Shown piece after piece: positions 15,304-23,329 of a stretch of DNA of 64,000 nucleotides. The notes under the pieces are model-generated. The model had not been told where the DNA came from, did not search any database, and worked only from the letters and a program-made list of their open reading frames with translations. How positions within the stretch are numbered: position 1 is the stretch's first letter; each line of letters starts with the position of its first letter. This stretch comes from Chloroflexota bacterium (GTDB lineage Bacteria > Chloroflexota > JAHJIN01). The translations under genes and the position numbers were made by a program. The stretch is from NCBI GenBank assembly GCA_018823415.1, contig JAHJIN010000494.1, positions 1-64,000 on the forward strand, given 5' to 3'.

Positions 15304-15334
15304 CTCCGAGGTCTCGCGTCAGCGGACCTCGGAG
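15304..15334 (-). terminator. Hairpin after the signalling operon
   Basis: CTCCGAGGTC and GACCTCGGAG form a perfect 10-bp stem with an 11-base loop just past the stop of the last signalling gene. No T-run follows directly, so it may be an mRNA-stabilising hairpin or a weak terminator. Confidence 0.6.
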
Positions 15335-15339
15335 ATGTG

Positions 15340-16485
15340 CTAGGTGGCGACCGGCAGCCGGAAGGTGAACCGGCTGCCTTGCCTCAGTTGCGATTCGACC
15401 TCTATGGTGCCGCCGTGGGCCTCGATGATGCGCTTGACCAGGGGCAGGCCCAGCCCGGTGCCGCGCAGCTCGAACTCTTTGGCCTGGGGGGTGCGATAGA
15501 ACTCGTCAAAGATGCGGGCCTGGTCATCTGGGCTGATGCCGATGCCGGTGTCCTGCACCGTGCCCACGGCCCAGCCGTCTTTTTCAGCCAGGCCCACCGC
15601 CACGCGGCCGCCGACCGGCGTGTACTTGATGGCGTTGGAGATCAGGTTGGTCCACAGTTGCACCATCTGGTCGGCGTTGGCTTCCACCCGAGGGCGCTGG
15701 CGGATCTCCAGGCGGCACGCGATGCGCTTCTCGTCGGCCCGGACCCTTTGCAGGGCAAACACCTTTTCCAGCGGATCGGCTAGGGAGAGCACCTCGCGCC
15801 GGAGCTGCTTTTGCTCGTTCTTGGCGGCTGACAGTTTGAGCAGGTCGTCCACCAACTCGAGCAGCTCGCTGGTGCGCTCTACCGTGCGCTGGAGCATCTC
15901 GTCTCGCTTGTCGGGCGGCACATAGCCCTTGAGCATGGCGACCAAAAAGCTCTGGATGGCCGACAGGGGCGCGCGCAGTTCGTGGGCCACGGTGAACATG
16001 AACGTAGTCTTGAACTTGTCGAGCCGTTCCAGTTCTTCTTTGGCCCGGGTCAGATCGGCGGTTTCCCGTTCCATGATGTGCAGCCGCTTGGTTTCCAGCG
16101 AGAGCCGGCGCCGCTCCATCCCTTGTTGCACGGCCAGCAGCAGCAGGTCAGCGCTAAAGGGCTTGGAGAGAAAGTGATAGGCCCCGGCCTTGATGGCCTG
16201 CACGGCCAGTTCTACGGTGGCAAAGCCGGTGATGATGACGCACACTATGTCCGGATCCAATTCATGGATGGGACCCAGCAAGTCTATGCCGCGCACATCG
16301 GGCATCACCACGTCCAGCAACACCAGGTCGACAGGCTGCTCGCGGAGGAGACGCAGCCCTTCGTGCCCCGAACTGGCCGTGGCGACGGCATAGCCGGCCG
16401 GCTCCAGCACCCGCCGACAGCCCTCGCGGACGCCCAACTCGTCATCTATGACCAGGATACGCTCCTGGGATGGCTTGTCTGTCAT
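15340..16485 (-). CDS. Receiver domain-histidine kinase hybrid
   Basis: This 381-residue soluble protein has an N-terminal receiver domain (residues 9-125; acidic IDDE, phospho-acceptor D58 in LVLLDVVMPD, K108 in SKPF), a coiled coil, a HisKA dimerisation helix with H168 in TVAHELRAPLSAIQ, and a HATPase domain (NLISNAIKYTP, GIGISPDDQARIFDEF, GTGLGLPLVKRIIEAHGG). It can accept a phosphoryl group and also autophosphorylate. It is the last gene of an operon with two other kinases and the FNT-receiver fusion, 20 bases downstream of the latter. Confidence 0.92.
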   Translation of the reverse strand: MTDKPSQERILVIDDELGVREGCRRVLEPAGYAVATASSGHEGLRLLREQPVDLVLLDVVMPDVRGIDLLGPIHELDPDIVCVIITGFATVELAVQAIKAGAYHFLSKPFSADLLLLAVQQGMERRRLSLETKRLHIMERETADLTRAKEELERLDKFKTTFMFTVAHELRAPLSAIQSFLVAMLKGYVPPDKRDEMLQRTVERTSELLELVDDLLKLSAAKNEQKQLRREVLSLADPLEKVFALQRVRADEKRIACRLEIRQRPRVEANADQMVQLWTNLISNAIKYTPVGGRVAVGLAEKDGWAVGTVQDTGIGISPDDQARIFDEFYRTPQAKEFELRGTGLGLPLVKRIIEAHGGTIEVESQLRQGSRFTFRLPVAT

Positions 16486-16505
16486 CAGCTACCTCGACGG
16501 ACGGT

Positions 16506-17756
16506 CTAGAGAAACCGGCGGATGGTCTTCAAGAGTTGGTCCGGGTCGATGGGCTTGCCAATCCACACGTCGATGGGAATGTGCAGGTCATCGGGGAGCA
16601 GCGCGGCGTGCTCGGTGGCATCGATGCTCGAGATCATGATCACCGGGATGTGCTTGAGTACCGCGTCCTGGGCCATGCGCCGGGCCAGGTCCACGCCATC
16701 TAGCGGGGTTGCCATCATCACGTCCAGCAGCACCAGGTCAGGCCGTTGCGCCTTCATCAGTCGATAGCCCTGCTCGCCGCTGGAGGCAGAGGAGACGTCG
16801 TAACCCTCTTTGGTCAGGATCATGCGCGTGATCTCGACAAAGTCCGGGTCGTCGTCTACCACCAGGATCTTGACCGGAACCTCGGCCTTGACCTCGACCT
16901 TTTTCTGCGGCCGCAGATAGATGAACCAGTACAGCAGCCCCACGAACCCGGCGCCGCCGATGATGTTGCCGATAGTCACCGGCAGCAGGTTCGCCACGAA
17001 AAAGTTTAGCCAGGTTAGGCTGGCATAGTCGGCCGGCATCTTGCCGATGGCAGTCCAGAACTCGGGGCCGGCGAAACCCTGGATGAGCAGACCCATAGGG
17101 ATAAAGTACATGTTGGCGATGCTGTGCTCAAAGCCGGCCGCCACAAAGGCGGTGATGGGAAAGATGATCGCCAGGATTTTATCAGTGGTGGACCGGGCGG
17201 AGAAGCACAGCCACACGGCCAGGCATACCAGGGCGTTGCACATGATGCCCAGGGCGATGGCCTGGACAAAGTCCAGGCTGCATTTGCCATTGGCGATGGT
17301 CAGGGCATTGGCCCCCAGCGCCCCGTTGGCCGACATGTATTGCCTGGTCAACAGCATCACAATGGCGGTGAGGATTGACCCCACAAAATTACCCAGGTAT
17401 ACGATGACCCAGTTGCGCAGCAGTTGCATCAGGGTCACTTTGTTGCTGGCAAAGGCCATGACGATGAGATTGTTGCCGGTGAACAACTCGGCGCCGGCCA
17501 CGACCACGGCAACAAGGCCCAGGCAAAAGACCAGGCCGCCCAGCAGTTTGACGATGCCATAGCCCACCCCGGCAGCGGTCAGTCCAGTGGTGACGACGGT
17601 GGCAAAAATCGCGCCGGTGCCAATGAACGCCCCGGCCAGCACCGCCAGGGCAAACATCGTCCATATGTTCAGCGTGGCCTTGGCGACGCCGACCTCTTCC
17701 ATGCGGCTCGCCATTTTGACCGGTGGGAATGCGTCGATCTGCATCTCGTTAGCCAT
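16506..17756 (-). CDS. Formate/nitrite channel (FNT) fused to a receiver domain
   Basis: This 416-residue protein joins two domains not normally found together. Residues about 20-285 are an FNT channel with six hydrophobic segments, the GAELFTGNN signature (88-96) and the pore histidine H211 in AGFEHSIANMYFIPMG, matching FocA. A short charged linker (LRPQKKVEVKAEV) leads to a complete receiver domain (about 295-416): acidic pocket VVDDDPD, phospho-acceptor D345 in LVLLD, the Ser of MISS, and K401 in GKP. All residues needed for phosphorylation are kept. It sits between two receiver-kinases and next to formate dehydrogenase genes, so formate is the probable substrate and phosphorylation may gate the channel. 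Confidence 0.93.
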   Translation of the reverse strand: MANEMQIDAFPPVKMASRMEEVGVAKATLNIWTMFALAVLAGAFIGTGAIFATVVTTGLTAAGVGYGIVKLLGGLVFCLGLVAVVVAGAELFTGNNLIVMAFASNKVTLMQLLRNWVIVYLGNFVGSILTAIVMLLTRQYMSANGALGANALTIANGKCSLDFVQAIALGIMCNALVCLAVWLCFSARSTTDKILAIIFPITAFVAAGFEHSIANMYFIPMGLLIQGFAGPEFWTAIGKMPADYASLTWLNFFVANLLPVTIGNIIGGAGFVGLLYWFIYLRPQKKVEVKAEVPVKILVVDDDPDFVEITRMILTKEGYDVSSASSGEQGYRLMKAQRPDLVLLDVMMATPLDGVDLARRMAQDAVLKHIPVIMISSIDATEHAALLPDDLHIPIDVWIGKPIDPDQLLKTIRRFL

Positions 17757-17825
17757 GTTTTACTCTCCTTTGATGTGATGATCGCATCGCCTTTGATGCG
17801 TGATCCTCCAACGTGGAGGTGGGGA

Positions 17826-18974
17826 TTAGCTTGTGCCTTCAGTGACCACGGGCAGCCGAAAGGTGAACCGGCTCCCCTGCCCGGCGCTGGATACGACCTC
17901 GATGGTCCCGTCGTGGCCCTCGATGATGCGCTTGACCAGGGGCAGGCCCAGGCCGGTGCCCCGGGGCGCTCGCTCGCGGGCCTGCGGCGCGCGGTAAAAC
18001 TCGTCAAAGACCCGGGCCTGGTCTTCGGGCGTAATGCCAATGCCCGTATCTGTCACCATGCCCACCGCCTGTCCATCGGCGGTGTCCAGGCTCACCGCGA
18101 TCTCGCCGCCAGCGGGGGTGTATTGGATGGCGTTGGCGATCAGGTGCAGCCACACGCGTCCCATCTGATCGGGATTGGCGCACACGAGCGGACGCTGGCG
18201 GCACTCCACGCGCAGTTGGATGTCTTTGGCATCGGCCTGGGCCTGGAGCAGCGGCAGCAGCTTGTCCAGGGCATCGGCCAGCGCGAATACCTGGCGTTGG
18301 GGCATCACCAGCGCCTCCCGGGTCACAGCCAGGCTCAACAGGCCATCGACCTGGCCCAACAAATCCTGGTTGCGCTCAATGGCCTGGCGCACGATCTGAC
18401 GCGGCCGGTCGGGGAGGTTATAGCCTTTGACCAATTCCAGCAGATAGTTTTGCACCGCCGTGGCCGGATTGTGCAACTCGTAGCCCACGGTGAGCATGAA
18501 TTCGGTCTTGATGCGGTCACGCTGCTCCAGGTCTCGCTTTTCCTCGGTCAGCCGGGCCGCCTTCTCTTCGATGGCCTGCAGGCGTTTGGCTTCCAACGAC
18601 AGGTGGCGTTTTTCCAGACCCTGCTGGACGGTCATGAGCAACAGATCGCTGTTGAACGGCTTGGCGATAAAATCATAGGCCCCGAGTTTCATGGCCTCCA
18701 CCGCCAATTCGATGGTGGCATAGCCGGTGATGACCACACAGATCAGGTCCGGGTCCTTGTCGTGGCCGGGGGGCAGCAGGTCAATGCCCCGGCCGTCGGG
18801 CAGCATCACGTCTGTCAGTACCAGGTCCAGGTCCTGGGTTTGAATCTGATCCAGCCCTTCCTGCAGCGTGGCTGCCAATACCACGGCAAAACCGGCGGGT
18901 TCCAGCACCCGCTGGCAGCCGCGTCGAATGCCCACTTCGTCGTCGACAACCAGGATGCGCGATTTGGTTTTCAT
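17826..18974 (-). CDS. Receiver domain-kinase hybrid with Tyr at the phospho-His position
   Basis: This 382-residue paralogue of the last operon gene has a receiver domain with D55 (LVLTDVMLPD) and the AKPF lysine. The dimerisation helix reads TVGYELHNPATAVQ: Tyr165 replaces the phospho-accepting His (the paralogue has TVAHELRAPLSAIQ). The HATPase domain looks intact (HLIANAIQYTP, GIGITPEDQARVFDEF, GTGLGLPLVKRIIEGHDG). It may still bind ATP but should not autophosphorylate in the usual way, so a regulatory or scaffold role is inferred. The TAC codon was checked on the sequence at 18485-18483. Confidence 0.9.
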   Translation of the reverse strand: MKTKSRILVVDDEVGIRRGCQRVLEPAGFAVVLAATLQEGLDQIQTQDLDLVLTDVMLPDGRGIDLLPPGHDKDPDLICVVITGYATIELAVEAMKLGAYDFIAKPFNSDLLLMTVQQGLEKRHLSLEAKRLQAIEEKAARLTEEKRDLEQRDRIKTEFMLTVGYELHNPATAVQNYLLELVKGYNLPDRPRQIVRQAIERNQDLLGQVDGLLSLAVTREALVMPQRQVFALADALDKLLPLLQAQADAKDIQLRVECRQRPLVCANPDQMGRVWLHLIANAIQYTPAGGEIAVSLDTADGQAVGMVTDTGIGITPEDQARVFDEFYRAPQARERAPRGTGLGLPLVKRIIEGHDGTIEVVSSAGQGSRFTFRLPVVTEGTS

Positions 18975-18990
18975 GACAGTCCCTCTCTAC

Positions 18991-20970
18991 TCAACCGATC
19001 ATATCGGTGCCTGCCCGGGTCGTGGTGGCCTGACCGTCGGGCAGATGGATGGGTAACGTGACGGTAAACGTGGTGCCCTTGTTTGCCTGGCTCTGCAGGG
19101 TGATCTGGCCGCGATGCATCTTGATGATGCCATAGACGATGGATAACCCCAGCCCGGTGCCCTTGCCCGGCGCCTTGGTGGTGAAAAACGGTGTAAATAG
19201 CTTGGAGCGATTCTCTTCTAGGATGCCGCACCCGGTATCAGCTACCTGCACCTCTATCCATTGGCCGTCGATGACGCGCGTGGTGAGGGTGATGGTACCC
19301 TGGTCCTCGATGGCCTCGGCGGCGTTGTTGAGCAGGTTGACGAATACTTGCTGCAATTGGTCCGGGTCAGCCTGGATTTCGGGCAGTTGTGGGTCAAACT
19401 GGCGCACGATGGTGACGCCCTGGAATGACGGCTGCCGTTGCATACCTTCCAGTACCTGGTCCAGCAGCGCGTGAATATCGGTGTCCTGGGCCAATACGTC
19501 TTGCTGCCGGGCAAAGTTGAGCAGGTCGGCCACGATGCGTTTGCAGCGCGTGGTTTCGCTGATGATCATGGTCAGATCGTCGCGCCGGGGGTCCCCTTCG
19601 AGCGCTTCTTTGTACATCATGTCGGAGAACAACAGGATGGTGCCCAGTGGGTTGTTGATCTCGTGGGCCACGCCGGCGGCCAGTTGGCCCACCGAAGCCA
19701 GGTTTTCCTTGCGGATCAACTCTTGCTGGGTCTTGTCCAGCGTTTCCACCATGGTGTTAAAGGACCGGCTCAGCATGGACAGCTCGCCGCCGCCATAGAC
19801 CTCGACGCGCACGGCCATGTCACCCTCGGCCAGCCGGCGGTTGGCTTCTACCAGTTGGGCGATGGGCCGGGTGACGAGCTTGGCGATGGGCACGGCAATG
19901 ACGCCGGCCAGCACCACGCACACCAGGGCAATGAGGATCACCTGGTTGTTCACGGCGTGGACTAGACCGATAAAGTCAGATTCCAGGTCGCCCACGTACA
20001 GGCTGCCCACCACCCGGCCTTCAAAATCGCGTAGAGGATCATAGCGGGTGATGAACCAGTCGTTCACCACATAGGCGCGCCCCACATAGTCACGGCCCTG
20101 ATCCAGCACCACGTCGCGCACGTCTTGCGACACGCGCGTGCCGATAGCGCGCTGGCCTTCGGCGGTCATGACGTTGGTGGATACCCGCAGGTCGCCAAAA
20201 AAGACGGTCACAGTGTCAATGCCAGCCACCTCGCGGATGCGGTCCACCAGGGTAAAGTCGTTATTGATCAGGTGGGCGGCGAGCACGGCGCCAATGACCT
20301 GGCCGTCGTCGTCGCGCACCGGGTATACGCCAGTGAGGGCCAGCCCGGCCGTACCTTCGCGGGGGTCAAAGGGGGTGGGGGCGGCTTTGGGGGTGTCGAT
20401 GAGCTGGATGCGTGCTTGGTCTTCCAGCCCTACCTGGGCCAGCAGGTCACCGCGAATGATCTCGGTGGCGGCCCGGGGCAGCCCGGTGCTGAGCACCTGG
20501 TTGGCGATGGGCAATTGCCGCCAGTTGCCGCCGCTGAGCATGGGCGCCAGTTGCCCGTCAGAGGCCGTTACGCGCCCCACCAGCAGGTTGCCGTTGGCGT
20601 CCAGCACAGCAATGAGATGAGTGCCGCCCAACGCCAGCACCGTGACCTTGTTGGTGATCTGCTGGTCGATGATTTGCAGGGCCGCGCTGTCGCCCTGGGT
20701 GGCGGTCGGCAGGCTCTGGCGTACCCACAGGTCCAGGGCCAGGCGGTGGCTGATGGCGGCCGTTTCGTCCAGCTTGAGCTGGTAAAAGGCATTGGCCAGG
20801 GTCATGTCCCGGGCCACGCGGTCGTCTTCGGCCGAGGTGAGATAGTCGTCGATGACCTGAGAGATGACCAGGGTGTTCAGGCCCACGGTTAGGGCGGCCA
20901 CCAGGGAAAAGGAGGCAATGAGCACAAGTTGCAAGCGACCACCGAGCAGCGAAAAGAGAAATCGTCTCAT
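18991..20970 (-). CDS. Membrane sensor histidine kinase with Cache-like domain
   Basis: This 659-residue kinase has a first membrane helix (about 13-38), a large extracytoplasmic region (40-340) with double-Cache features (GVYPVRDDDGQVIGAVLAA, then DGRVVGS-type strand FEGRVVGSLYVGDL), a second helix (343-362), HAMP (362-415), HisKA with H436 in AAGVAHEINNPLGTI, and HATPase (VNLLNNAAEAI, GCGILEENRSKLFTPFFTTK, GTGLGLSIVYGII). Cache domains bind small ligands such as carboxylates; formate or a related acid is an attractive but unproven signal. It is the first gene of the four-gene operon and has a consensus promoter. Confidence 0.92.
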   Translation of the reverse strand: MRRFLFSLLGGRLQLVLIASFSLVAALTVGLNTLVISQVIDDYLTSAEDDRVARDMTLANAFYQLKLDETAAISHRLALDLWVRQSLPTATQGDSAALQIIDQQITNKVTVLALGGTHLIAVLDANGNLLVGRVTASDGQLAPMLSGGNWRQLPIANQVLSTGLPRAATEIIRGDLLAQVGLEDQARIQLIDTPKAAPTPFDPREGTAGLALTGVYPVRDDDGQVIGAVLAAHLINNDFTLVDRIREVAGIDTVTVFFGDLRVSTNVMTAEGQRAIGTRVSQDVRDVVLDQGRDYVGRAYVVNDWFITRYDPLRDFEGRVVGSLYVGDLESDFIGLVHAVNNQVILIALVCVVLAGVIAVPIAKLVTRPIAQLVEANRRLAEGDMAVRVEVYGGGELSMLSRSFNTMVETLDKTQQELIRKENLASVGQLAAGVAHEINNPLGTILLFSDMMYKEALEGDPRRDDLTMIISETTRCKRIVADLLNFARQQDVLAQDTDIHALLDQVLEGMQRQPSFQGVTIVRQFDPQLPEIQADPDQLQQVFVNLLNNAAEAIEDQGTITLTTRVIDGQWIEVQVADTGCGILEENRSKLFTPFFTTKAPGKGTGLGLSIVYGIIKMHRGQITLQSQANKGTTFTVTLPIHLPDGQATTTRAGTDMIG

Positions 20971-21032
20971 GAAAGCTGGCTCTCCAGGATGGCGTCGAGT
21001 GGATAATGGGACCTCGGCTGCGTACCGTCGAT

Positions 21033-21061
21033 AGTGTAAACCTTCACGAATGATTTGTCAA
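21033..21061 (-). promoter_or_regulatory. Promoter of the signalling operon
   Basis: On the minus strand TTGACA (21061-21056) and TACACT (21038-21033) are separated by 17 bases, giving a leader of about 55 bases before the sensor-kinase gene. Confidence 0.75.
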
Positions 21062-21116
21062 GGGTGCTCCGTGAACTGTGGACGGTAATCGCCCGCCACG
21101 CGCTTCCCACTTGCTG

Positions 21117-21145
21117 TTGACAGCCCCTTGCACTTGGATTACAAT
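21117..21145 (+). promoter_or_regulatory. Promoter of the EF-G-like gene
   Basis: TTGACA (21117-21122) and TACAAT (21140-21145) are separated by 17 bases, divergent from the signalling-operon promoter. AAGGAGG follows before the ATG. Confidence 0.8.
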
Positions 21146-21188
21146 ACCCACGCGCTGATTCGTCTTTTTCAAGGAGGCAAGTATACGT

Positions 21189-23258
21189 ATGAAAACATAT
21201 TCATCGGACCAGATCCGTAACGTCGGCCTATTCTCACACGGCGGTGCGGGCAAGACCACGCTGACCGAAGCCCTATTGTACAACACCGGGGTCATCAATC
21301 GCCTGGGCCGTGTCGAAGACGGCAATGCCGTGGCTGATTACGATCCCGAAGAGACCAAGCGGCATATCTCGGTGAGCACGGCCCTGGTGCCCTGCGAGTG
21401 GCGCGATCAAAAGATCAATGTGCTGGACACGCCGGGCTATGCAGACTTTGTGGGAGAAGTCAAAGAAACGGCTCGGGTAGTAGATGGCGCCCTCGTCGTG
21501 GTTTGCGCGGTGTCCGGCATCGAGGTGGGCACCGAGATGGTCTGGAAGTATACCGAGGGCCTGTCCCGGATGATCATGATCAGTCGCATGGACCGCGATA
21601 ATGCCGATTATGAGCGGGTGCTGGCCCAGTTGCGCGAGCGTTATGGCCGGGGCGTCATCCCCTTGCTCTTGCCGCTGGGTTCGCGCGCGAACTTTGATGG
21701 CGTCATTGACGTGGTCCGCATGCAGGCCTATCGGGGCGACAAAGGCCGCGAAGAGGCCATCCCGGCCGAGTTTCAGGACGCTGCAGATGAAGCCCGCGAA
21801 CAACTCGTGGAGGCGGTAGCCGAAACCGATGACGAGTTGACCATGAAGTATCTGGAAGGCGAAGAGTTGACCTCGGCCGAGATTGCCGAGGGGTTGCGCA
21901 AGGGCGTGCGCGCCGGCAAGATCATCCCGGTGCTCTGCAGTGCCGCGTTGCACAACAAGACCATCCCGCCGGTGCTGAATGCCCTGGTGGACTATATGCC
22001 CACCCCGGTGGATCGCCCGGCGGCCGTGGCCCAGAACCTGCGCACCGATCAGGAAGAAAAGGTGACCCCGCGCCCCGATGGCCCCCTGGCTGCGCTGGTC
22101 TTTAAAACGTCAGCCGACCCCTACGTGGGCAAGCTGTCTTTCTTCAAGATCTATAGCGGCACCCTGCGCTCAGATTCGCGCGTGTTCAGCGTCCCGACGG
22201 AGGAGGAAGAGCGCCTGGGCCAGCTCTATACCATGCGCGGCAAGGAACAATTGCCGGTGGCCGAGTTCGGCCCGGGCGATATTGGCGTGGTCGCCAAGCT
22301 GACTCATACCAACACGGGCGATACGCTGTGCGACAAGGACCATCTCTTGCGGTTGCCCGGTATCGTGTTCCCGCGCCCGGTCTTTGCCGTGGCTGTGCAG
22401 CCCAAGACCAAGGCCGATACGGACAAGCTCAGTTCCGGCTTGAACCGCCTGACTGAAGAAGACCCTACCATCAGCGTCTATCGAGAGGCCGATACCAACG
22501 AACTGATCATTTCGGGCATGGGCGAGTCGCACGTGGATGTGGCGTTGGAACGTCTACATCGCAAGTTTGGCGCCGAAGTGACCACCGCTGTGCCCAAGGT
22601 ACCCTACAAGGAAACCATTCGCGGCACGGCCCAGGGCCAGGGCCGTCACAAAAAGCAGACCGGCGGGCGCGGTCAGTTCGGCGATGTGTACGTGCGCCTG
22701 GAGCCAGCCGAGCGCGGGTCGGGCTTTGAGTTCCTGGACGAAGTGGTGGGCGGTTCGGTGCCGCGCAACTATATCCCGGCGGTGGAAAAGGGTCTCCGCG
22801 AGGCCCTGAAAACCGGCATCCTGGCCGGCTTTCCCATGGTCGACTTTAAGGCGGCCCTGTATGATGGTTCTTACCACCCGGTGGACTCGTCGGACCTGGC
22901 CTTCCAGCTTGCCGGCATCATCGCCTTTAAAAAAGTGTCCGAGATGGCTGGCCCCATTATCCTGGAGCCGATCGTAAAAGTAGAGGTGACCGTGCCCGAA
23001 GAATACATGGGCGACGTGATCGGCGATCTGAACTCTAAACGCGGGCGCGTGCTGGGCATGGGCTCGGCGGCCGGATTCAGCACCATCTCGGCCGAAGTGC
23101 CCCAGGCCGAGATGCAGCGATATGCCACCGATCTGCGTTCCATGACCCAGGGCCGGGGCGTCTTTACCCTCGAGTTCAACCACTATGAAGAAGTGCCCGG
23201 CAACCTGGTCCCGGCCATCGTGGAGCAAGCCAAAAAAGAACGCGAAGAGAGCAAATAG
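21189..23258 (+). CDS. Elongation factor G-like translational GTPase
   Basis: This 689-residue protein has the five-domain EF-G order: GTPase domain (G1 SHGGAGKTTL, G2 region with RHISVSTAL, G3 DTPGYADF), domain II, then EF-G domains III-V (RGTAQGQGRHKKQTGGRGQFGDV, VEVTVPEEYMGDVIGDLNSKRGRVLGM). It belongs to the EF-G-like (FusA2-type) group rather than the main str-operon EF-G; no rpsL, rpsG or tuf is nearby. The G4 motif, NKxD in most GTPases, reads SRMD here, which may alter guanine-nucleotide specificity or affinity. Its role may be ribosome recycling or a stress function. Confidence 0.88.
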   Translation: MKTYSSDQIRNVGLFSHGGAGKTTLTEALLYNTGVINRLGRVEDGNAVADYDPEETKRHISVSTALVPCEWRDQKINVLDTPGYADFVGEVKETARVVDGALVVVCAVSGIEVGTEMVWKYTEGLSRMIMISRMDRDNADYERVLAQLRERYGRGVIPLLLPLGSRANFDGVIDVVRMQAYRGDKGREEAIPAEFQDAADEAREQLVEAVAETDDELTMKYLEGEELTSAEIAEGLRKGVRAGKIIPVLCSAALHNKTIPPVLNALVDYMPTPVDRPAAVAQNLRTDQEEKVTPRPDGPLAALVFKTSADPYVGKLSFFKIYSGTLRSDSRVFSVPTEEEERLGQLYTMRGKEQLPVAEFGPGDIGVVAKLTHTNTGDTLCDKDHLLRLPGIVFPRPVFAVAVQPKTKADTDKLSSGLNRLTEEDPTISVYREADTNELIISGMGESHVDVALERLHRKFGAEVTTAVPKVPYKETIRGTAQGQGRHKKQTGGRGQFGDVYVRLEPAERGSGFEFLDEVVGGSVPRNYIPAVEKGLREALKTGILAGFPMVDFKAALYDGSYHPVDSSDLAFQLAGIIAFKKVSEMAGPIILEPIVKVEVTVPEEYMGDVIGDLNSKRGRVLGMGSAAGFSTISAEVPQAEMQRYATDLRSMTQGRGVFTLEFNHYEEVPGNLVPAIVEQAKKEREESK

Positions 23259-23284
23259 AGTAGACTGGTATCACTGGCATAGAC

Positions 23285-23310
23285 CCGACCCCAGAGCTTT
23301 CTGGGGTCGG
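23285..23310 (+). terminator. Hairpin after the EF-G-like gene
   Basis: CCGACCCCAGA and TCTGGGGTCGG pair in an 11-bp stem with a four-base loop. There is no T-run, so rlmN may be partly read through. Confidence 0.65.
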
Positions 23311-23329
23311 TCTGATCCGAGGTGGTCTC

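Noticed and set aside
15340-20970. Conventional two-component operon with a transcriptional regulator
   Set aside because: None of the four proteins has a DNA-binding domain; the only OmpR-type regulator in the window is at 34366-35052.
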